Source: Dendrocalamus latiflorus (lineage: Eukaryota; Streptophyta; Magnoliopsida; Poales; Poaceae). From it: a stretch of 64,000 nt of DNA. This document shows positions 58,809 to 64,000 of the stretch, one piece after another. The stretch is taken from contig CM029660.1 in assembly GCA_017311315.1 (NCBI GenBank), positions 9,307,129-9,371,128 of the forward strand. Reading direction: 5' to 3'. The translations under genes and the position numbers were made by a program. The stretch's first letter is position 1, and each line of letters opens with the position of its first letter. The notes under the pieces were generated by a model that did not search any database, was not told the DNA's origin, and worked only from the letters and a program-made list of their open reading frames with translations.

Positions 58809-59213
58809 ATGTTACCCTCGTTCTAATGGTGGAAGCAGGGAGAGTAAAAACAATGTCACTTTCTGCAATTTCCCAGTCATGGTTTATTTTTTTTTTAGCT
58901 TATGGTTTTTTTAATAAATAAATAGGACGACTTTTCTATCATTATTTCAAAGTAGCTTATCGAGATAATCTTTTTAAAATAGCTTAATCTTTCTAAAATA
59001 GCTTATATGTTCATCATTGATATTCAATTTGATTAAGCCATTAACCGTAGCCAATAACAACAGAACGATGACCGTGTCCCCAAATGTCCCTTAACTTCAA
59101 TGTAAACTGCAATAATCGGTCCATTATCTTGAGCTCTGCAAATTTCCAAGCCCGCCTTCCAAGTCTTCTCTTGACTAAACCGCAATAATCGATCCATTAC
59201 CTTTCACCCATGA
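58809..59213. other. Anonymous AT-rich DNA
   Basis: No gene is seen. The words CAATAATCGATCCATTA and AGCTTAT recur, indicating degraded repeats. Confidence 0.4.
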
Positions 59214-59553
59214 GCTGCACACGGGAACCTATGCAGTAGTGGGTCCAGATAATAAATGTATGTAAGGAGGAGTAGGAAAGAGAATGTGAGACATGATACC
59301 ACATAATAATAAAAAAATCTTTTGTAGACAAATAGAAGACAGATTGTTGTATAACTTGGCTCTTATAAGAGCAAGTCCAATAATAGAGCCAAGTGTTTGG
59401 CTATAAGCCAAGTTATACAATAATCTGTCTTCTATTTGTCTACAAAAGTTTTTTTTATTATTATGTGGTATCATGTCTCACATTCTCTTTCCTACTCCTC
59501 CTCACATACATTTATTATCTGGACCCACCACTGCATAGGCTCCCGTGTGCAGC
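59214..59553. repeat. Long near-perfect palindrome (about 150-bp arms)
   Basis: The left arm (59214 to about 59363) is the reverse complement of the right arm (about 59400-59553) with very few differences (A7 versus T8 run, one or two substitutions). A spacer of about 36 bp contains AGAGCAAGTCCAATAATAG. It could be a foldback MITE or an inverted duplication of one. A transcript would form a hairpin long enough for siRNA or miRNA-like processing. It encodes no protein. Confidence 0.9.
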
Positions 59554-59869
59554 TTGTTGCTTGCATGAGAGCCAAGCTCTCCTCTCTCTCCTCTCTTCTC
59601 TCCTCCACATCAGCAAAAAAAAATCAGCAACTTTCGTTAAAAAAAATCGGAGCGAGTACTACTGTCTCCGCACCTTCCCCTAAAGTCGTCGGGGAACGGG
59701 GAGCTCGTTCACAGCAAGGACACAGGCAGTCTGCACATCGTCACGGGCACGGCACGCTTGCCACCCTCCACAAATCATACAAGGAGACCTGATATCTCAT
59801 ATATTATAAGTCACATATTATAAGTAGATGGAGCTAGTATATGATCAATCCAGGAATAATCATTGAATA
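59554..59869. other. Anonymous DNA
   Basis: A CTCTCCTCTC-rich stretch at about 59575-59610 is followed by sequence without a recognised gene. Confidence 0.35.
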
Positions 59870-60058
59870 GTACTAGAAAAACATATTGAGTATCTAAAAG
59901 GAACTAAGAAATTTAGGATATATTATTTTAACCATCCGATAGTCCTTGAAGTATTCAGTGACTCTAGCTGGATTAGCGACTCAGATGAAATGAGTGGCTA
60001 TATATTCACTCAAACAGGTGGGGATGCCGCATGGAAGTTTTCTAAACAGAATATTTAG
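59870..60058 (+). pseudogene. Ty1-copia RNase H scrap
   Basis: Sixty-two codons, ending in TAG, resemble the copia RNase H region (EYLKGTKKFRIYY; FSDSSWISDSDEMSGYIF; GGDAAWKFSKQN). No LTR or other pol part is adjacent. It is unrelated in detail to the element at 51236 and is an old isolated fragment. Confidence 0.82.
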
Positions 60059-60392
60059 AGGTTATCATTGTGATCATTGGATAAATATAGACCACCGTGT
60101 CAAGAAGGTATTGTGTTAAACAAGTGCAACCGATATTTAAGAGCAATAATTAGAAAAATCACAATTTGAGTAATTTACTAATTGTTGATGTATATTTAGT
60201 AGTGTTCGACGCGAGAAATCGCTCGCGGATTTCTGGCCCCAGGGTTATAAGATGCGGGCATGCCAGTGTACTAAAGTACACAAGAATAAATAAACACAAT
60301 AAAAGATAGGGTAAACATGTATTTTATTCATTTATTTAAGAAGAACAAAATTACAGATCCCTTTATATACTATATATATATATATATGTATG

Positions 60393-60430
<38 letters not shown>

Positions 60431-60889
60431 CTCCATAGCCTACTTTGCATAACAGATCTGATATAGACGATACGGTGTCCTAGTTCCCGGGGTCTCGAAG
60501 GCCTCTCAGTTAATTACATCGGCGAGGTAACCCACGGAAAACCTTAGATTAAGTTGTGCATTGGTCGTCGTCTTCGGTCTTCGCTTTATGTTCCTCATAC
60601 AAGGGATGAATGATTAATGAAAGTATGGGCGTTGGTATTATCCATAGCATCGTCGGTCTATGGGGTCGTTGACAGCGTGGTCGTCACACTTGACCACGCC
60701 CGCCCATGCCATTCGACCTCGTCAGTATCAAACGTACACAACAGAAGTGATTTGAAGTAGGCATGATTGACGTCTAGTATGACCAATCTGACAACAATGG
60801 CAGCTAGAATCGGTATCGTAGACATAGCCTGAGCGAAAGGATTAGTAGAGTAGGCCGCATAGGTCAAGTATCAATGTGATTGACAACCA
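60059..60889. other. Anonymous DNA at the left of the GTGGTCGAA region
   Basis: No gene is seen. TTCGACGCGAG...CTCGCGGAT at about 60205-60230 forms a small hairpin. A TA/TG microsatellite lies at 60366-60430. Confidence 0.4.
60366..60430. repeat. (TA)n-(TG)n microsatellite
   Basis: TA units with two GTATG interruptions pass into about 12 TG units. Confidence 0.93.
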
Positions 60890-61530
60890 TAGGAAGCCGC
60901 CTGTGATCGAGATTCATCAGAGTTAAAACCCGCCAAGAAACACTTGTGGTCAAAATCCACCGTAGTCAAAATCCATCTGAAAACAGTCGTGGTCAAAATC
61001 CATGGTGGTTGAAACCCATCAGGAGCACTTAGTAGTCGAGCATCACTGTGATTGAATTCATCAGGAAATCTCTGTGGTCGGAAATCACATTGTCGAAACT
61101 ATTGGAAAACATCCAAGGTCAGCAACACACGGTGGTCAAAGCCCATCGGCAAACAACCGTGGTCGACAGTCATAGTAGTTGAAACCCATCAACGGACAGC
61201 TATGGTTGAAAATCACTGCAAGATGCCCGTGGTCGAAACCCATTAGAAACTTCCGTGGTCGAACAGTCACAGTAGTCGAAACCCATCGGAAACCCAACAT
61301 GGTCGAAACCCATTGGTAATGTCTGTGGTCGAACAGTCACAATAGTCGAAATCCATCGGGAGACTGCTGTGGTCGAAACCCACCGTGGTCGAAACTCATT
61401 GTGGTCGAAACCCATCGGAAACATTCGTGGTCGAACAGTCACAGTAGTTGAAACTCATCGGATGTTTGCTGTGGTCGAAACTCGCCGTGGTCGAAACGCA
61501 TCGGAAACGTCCGTGGTCGAAGGGAGTGCT
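60890..61530. repeat. GTGGTCGAA-word repeat block, copy 2
   Basis: The unit GTGGTCGAAACCCATCGG (variants with CAAAATCCATC) recurs about every 20-35 bp for 640 bp, usually paired with CCGTGGTCGAACAGTCAC. The sequence drifts steadily rather than repeating exactly. It is related in vocabulary to 19550-20425 and 63180-63500. Confidence 0.8.
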
Positions 61531-62520
61531 CATAAAAGTACTGTAGCGAGAGGTTGAGCAGTGCACTCGTGGAGCGCCTAATCATAGGGAGTTCTTATTG
61601 GAGTATTGTATCATCGTAGTCAAGCGAAGGAGTTCGAGTACACTAAGCGATCAAATGCACTTGACTTCGGGAAGGAGTTGGAGGCATTCATCTTTTGAAG
61701 AAAGACAGTCAGAGGCTCTCGACTTATGTCACATGGTCGAGGATGCTTGGCTCTAGAAGGTGGTCGGGGTGTCCGTCTCTGGGATGTGGTCATAGGCGTC
61801 CTTGGAAGCGATTGGAGGCATCCGGCTCCAGCAAGTAGTTGTAGCGGTTGACAGTTGTATTTGTCCTTGGAAGCGGTCGGAGGCTTTGACTCCAGCAAGT
61901 GATTGTAGATGACTGCTGGTCGTATTCGTCCTTGGAAGCGGTCGGAGGCTTTGGCTCTAGCAAGCGGTCAGCAGAGGTCAAGGCTTCAGCTACGGTAAGC
62001 GGTTGGCAGCGGTCGAGAACTTTAGCTTTGAGAAGCGTTTGAAGACACGTCTGACTTTGGAAGCGTTGGCGGCGACCGGGGACTTCGACTTTTGCGAAAC
62101 AATCGGAAGTGTTGACTTTAGCCAGCAATCGGGAACTCATGACTTTGAACAACAGTCGGAGGTGCTTGACTCTGGCCGATGATCAGGGATGTCAAGCTTT
62201 GGAAGTGATCGGAGATATGCACGACTTCGGGAGTGTTCGGCAGCGATCATGGTTGCTTGGCTTTGTGAAGCGATTGGAGACACGCTTTGAGACATGATCA
62301 GAGACACGCCCAATTTCAGGAGAGATCGGTGGTGGCCGGCTTTGCGGGCGGTCGAGGGACCTGACTTGGGAAGTGAACGGGGGCTTACGACTGCGGAAGC
62401 AATTGGAGCGCTCGACCACGGACAAAGTTTAGTGATGCCTGACTTTGGCTGACGTTCGGGGCGCACGACCTCTGGAGCGATCAGAGGTGTTGATTTCGAC
62501 CGACGATTGGGAACCTCCTC
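61531..62520. repeat. Degenerate GGTCGGAG repeats with a 64-65 bp tandem array
   Basis: Three consecutive copies of a 64-65 bp unit start GTCCTTGGAAGCG at 61799, 61863 and 61928. Around them the words AAGCGGTCGGAGGC, TTGGCTCTAG and CTTTGG.AAGCG recur irregularly to about 62500. No credible protein is encoded. Confidence 0.75.
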
Positions 62521-63179
62521 AAAGGTCATGAGACGCATCTCCATGAGCACCTGAGCGGTCGTAGTTGCTTGGCAACATTGCCGTCATAGCCGCTATTCAT
62601 CATATGCAAATTATGATGCAGAGAAAAGGGAGGTGAGGATATTTTTACCGTTCTTAACATAGGATGCCATGGCCCGGGCTTGTATTGATGGTGCCTCAGG
62701 TCTCTCTGACTTCTCCTTCTTCTTTCTTCCCTCCGCCTCTGTCTCTCTATGGGTGCGCTTGCGTCTTCCCCGTCTGCGTATGCGTCTGCGGTTCTTCTTC
62801 CTTTGTGTCTGCCTTTGGGTTCTTCGCGTTCGCCTCTATGTCTACGTCCAGGATCTTCTCCTTCTTGGTTTGCCTCTACATCTGCGTCTGGGGATGTCCT
62901 CCTTCCTTGTTCACCTCTGCGTCTATGTCCGAGGATGTCCTCCTCCCTTCTCTGCATACGTCCCTAGCTCTCCTTTTATAGGCTCGGGAGGGGGCGTAGG
63001 TGCTGTATACAGCTCCAACACGGTGTCGGTTGCACCGTTTAAATCAGAGATAAGATTACAATTGAGATAAGCTTCTTGCTTGGCCATGGATTAGTTACCT
63101 TCTGGGACTCTGCTTTCATCTCAGATATTTGTTGAGCGCTATCTCCAACTGGATGAGGATACAGTGCAACCATGCCTTG
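62521..63179. other. Possible non-coding transcript region, minus strand
   Basis: On the minus strand CCTATAAAAGG (about 62978-62988) resembles a TATA box. Downstream of it (towards 62700) lie imperfect repeats of GAGGACATCC and CAGACGCAGA. The open frame at 62526-62957 on the minus strand is Arg/Glu-rich and low complexity; I do not regard it as a proven protein. Confidence 0.35.
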
Positions 63180-63500
63180 CTGCTACTGATCTACAACCAC
63201 GGTCGAATGGCACAACGTGGTCGAATCGGCTAAACGTGGTCATATCTGTCTGATCGACACAGCGTAGTCGTAACCGAAGTACCTGCTCGACACCCAGGTG
63301 GTCGAAGACGTGATCGCGGGAACGTGGTCGTAGCACGTGCTCGAGCAGGCGTGGTTGTAACAACTGGTTGACACAGTATGCCACAACGTGGTCGTATTAG
63401 CCGATCGACTCAACGTGATCGAAAATAACCGCTCGATCCCCCCAGCGATCGGAATGTAGTCGTACCGGTCGGCTAAACGTGGTCGTATTAGTCTGATTGA
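63180..63500. repeat. GTGGTCG-word repeat block, copy 3
   Basis: AACGTGGTCGTA, ACGTGGTCGAA and GATCGACTCAACGTGATCG words recur every 25-40 bp. With 60890-61530 it brackets the region 61.5-63.2 kb, as if both were subterminal arrays of one element. Confidence 0.72.
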
Positions 63501-63717
63501 CGCAGTGCCGTAGCCGGCCGTTTTGCACAAAAACTCACCAAACAAATAGTCCTTTTGAGTATGATATCATATTCAAATAACATGATAGAGATTTGTGATC
63601 TTGCAATCATTTTATTTTTGTACAAGTCATTTAATATATGCTGAAAATATGCTTTATATTTTATTTACTATTCTAAAATTTTATTTAAATATTTACTAAA
63701 ATCGCATTATCTACAAC
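63501..63717. other. Anonymous AT-rich DNA
   Basis: No gene, transposon end or clear repeat is recognised between the third GTGGTCG-word block and the dispersed repeat at 63718. Confidence 0.35.
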
Positions 63718-63930
63718 AATACGTTGGCCATGCCCAACCTTGATAAGCAAAGTGGCACTAAATTCTCATGCACTCATGTACACACATGGGCCACATAGGC
63801 TCAATTAATCTTGAGCTGGTTTATCACATTATTGGTCTCCACTGCTCAATAGTTACGGTGAACAGGACATTTCCTGTGAAATGGATAAGGACATTTCCTG
63901 TGAAAGTTACTGCCACTAATAATAACCAAA
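63718..63930. repeat. Dispersed repeat, copy 2
   Basis: Same orientation as 36599-36871 and about 85-90 percent identical over shared blocks. It includes a short internal duplication of GGACATTTCCTGTGAAA (about 63863 and 63888) that copy 1 lacks. Confidence 0.8.
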
Positions 63931-64000
63931 ATATTACCGGGGGATTCCGCGCAGGAGAGGGCGGCCACATCGCCCGCGCGCGCTGTGCGGCCGGCGCGTG

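Noticed and set aside
60195..60235. TAGTG near 60200 as a CACTA terminus for the GTGGTCGAA region
   Set aside because: It is in the wrong orientation for a left end, and no partner or TSD was found near 63.5 kb.
60890..61530. CRISPR-like array of GTGGTCGAA words
   Set aside because: Units drift in sequence and spacing, spacers are not unique, and the genome is a plant.
62526..62957. 143-codon Arg/Glu-rich minus-strand frame
   Set aside because: Low complexity, caused by repeats of CAGACGCAGA and GAGGACATCC; no recognisable family.

Overview
The window is nuclear DNA from a grass (Poaceae), most likely a panicoid. The evidence is spliceosomal introns, CACTA elements with TTTGCCGAGTG/CACTCGGCAAA subterminal words, Tourist/Stowaway-type MITEs, Ty1-copia and LARD-like LTR elements, a Helitron-like element, and two LRR receptor kinases of the non-RD (subfamily XII) type that grasses carry in clusters. 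No rRNA, tRNA, CRISPR array, operon or origin was seen. Most of the sequence is transposon, often one element inside another, and many insertions can be bounded exactly by target-site duplications (TSDs).

Layout. 1-684 is one arm of an old duplication; the other arm lies at about 14128-14290 and 17850-18110. 685-10027 is a complete 9.3-kb CACTA element (TSD TAT) with a dead TNPD-type transposase (3346-6967) and an apparently intact seven-exon TNPA-type gene (7089-9240). 10384-13884 is a complete hAT element (TSD TGTATTGA) with a transposase broken by one frameshift and one stop. 14444-18110 holds MITEs, a 122-bp tandem duplication and a GTTTCA-rich degenerate repeat. 19185-21115 holds two copies of a promoter segment, separated by a GTCGAA-word repeat; the downstream copy is interrupted by a Tourist-like MITE.

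21207-24797 is the one clearly intact host gene: a two-exon LRR receptor-like kinase of 1133 aa. 25512-32240 is a mosaic of same-strand host-gene pieces: five exons of a CCR4-like endonuclease/exonuclease/phosphatase gene, a possible kinase shard, three exons of a GH35 beta-galactosidase, and a Helitron-like element. 32590-34343 is a non-autonomous CACTA element (TSD CTT) built from ATCACAGACGGTT words. 38182-46127 holds two related LTR elements without pol, the second hit by a MITE lying inside a (TA)n tract.

48584-57900 (minus) is a second LRR receptor kinase, now a pseudogene. A Ty1-copia element (51236-56059, TSD AGAAA) splits its LRR exon. That copia element contains a 2.0-kb solo LTR (52187-54228, TSD CATCT). 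A 5'-truncated LINE (49063-49792, TSD AAAATTCTAT) sits in the former intron, and the first part of the last exon is missing. The right end holds a long perfect-looking palindrome (59214-59553), a copia RNase H scrap, and about 2.6 kb of GTGGTCGAA-type repeats.

Functionally, the intact receptor kinase is predicted to sit in the plasma membrane as an immune-type receptor. The rest records transposition, gene-fragment capture and decay around a small receptor-kinase locus. I found no convincing undescribed biological system. The best leads are the gene-fragment mosaic, the GTGGTCGAA repeat family, the 59.2-59.6 kb palindrome, and the CACTA element that keeps TNPA while its TNPD is dead.
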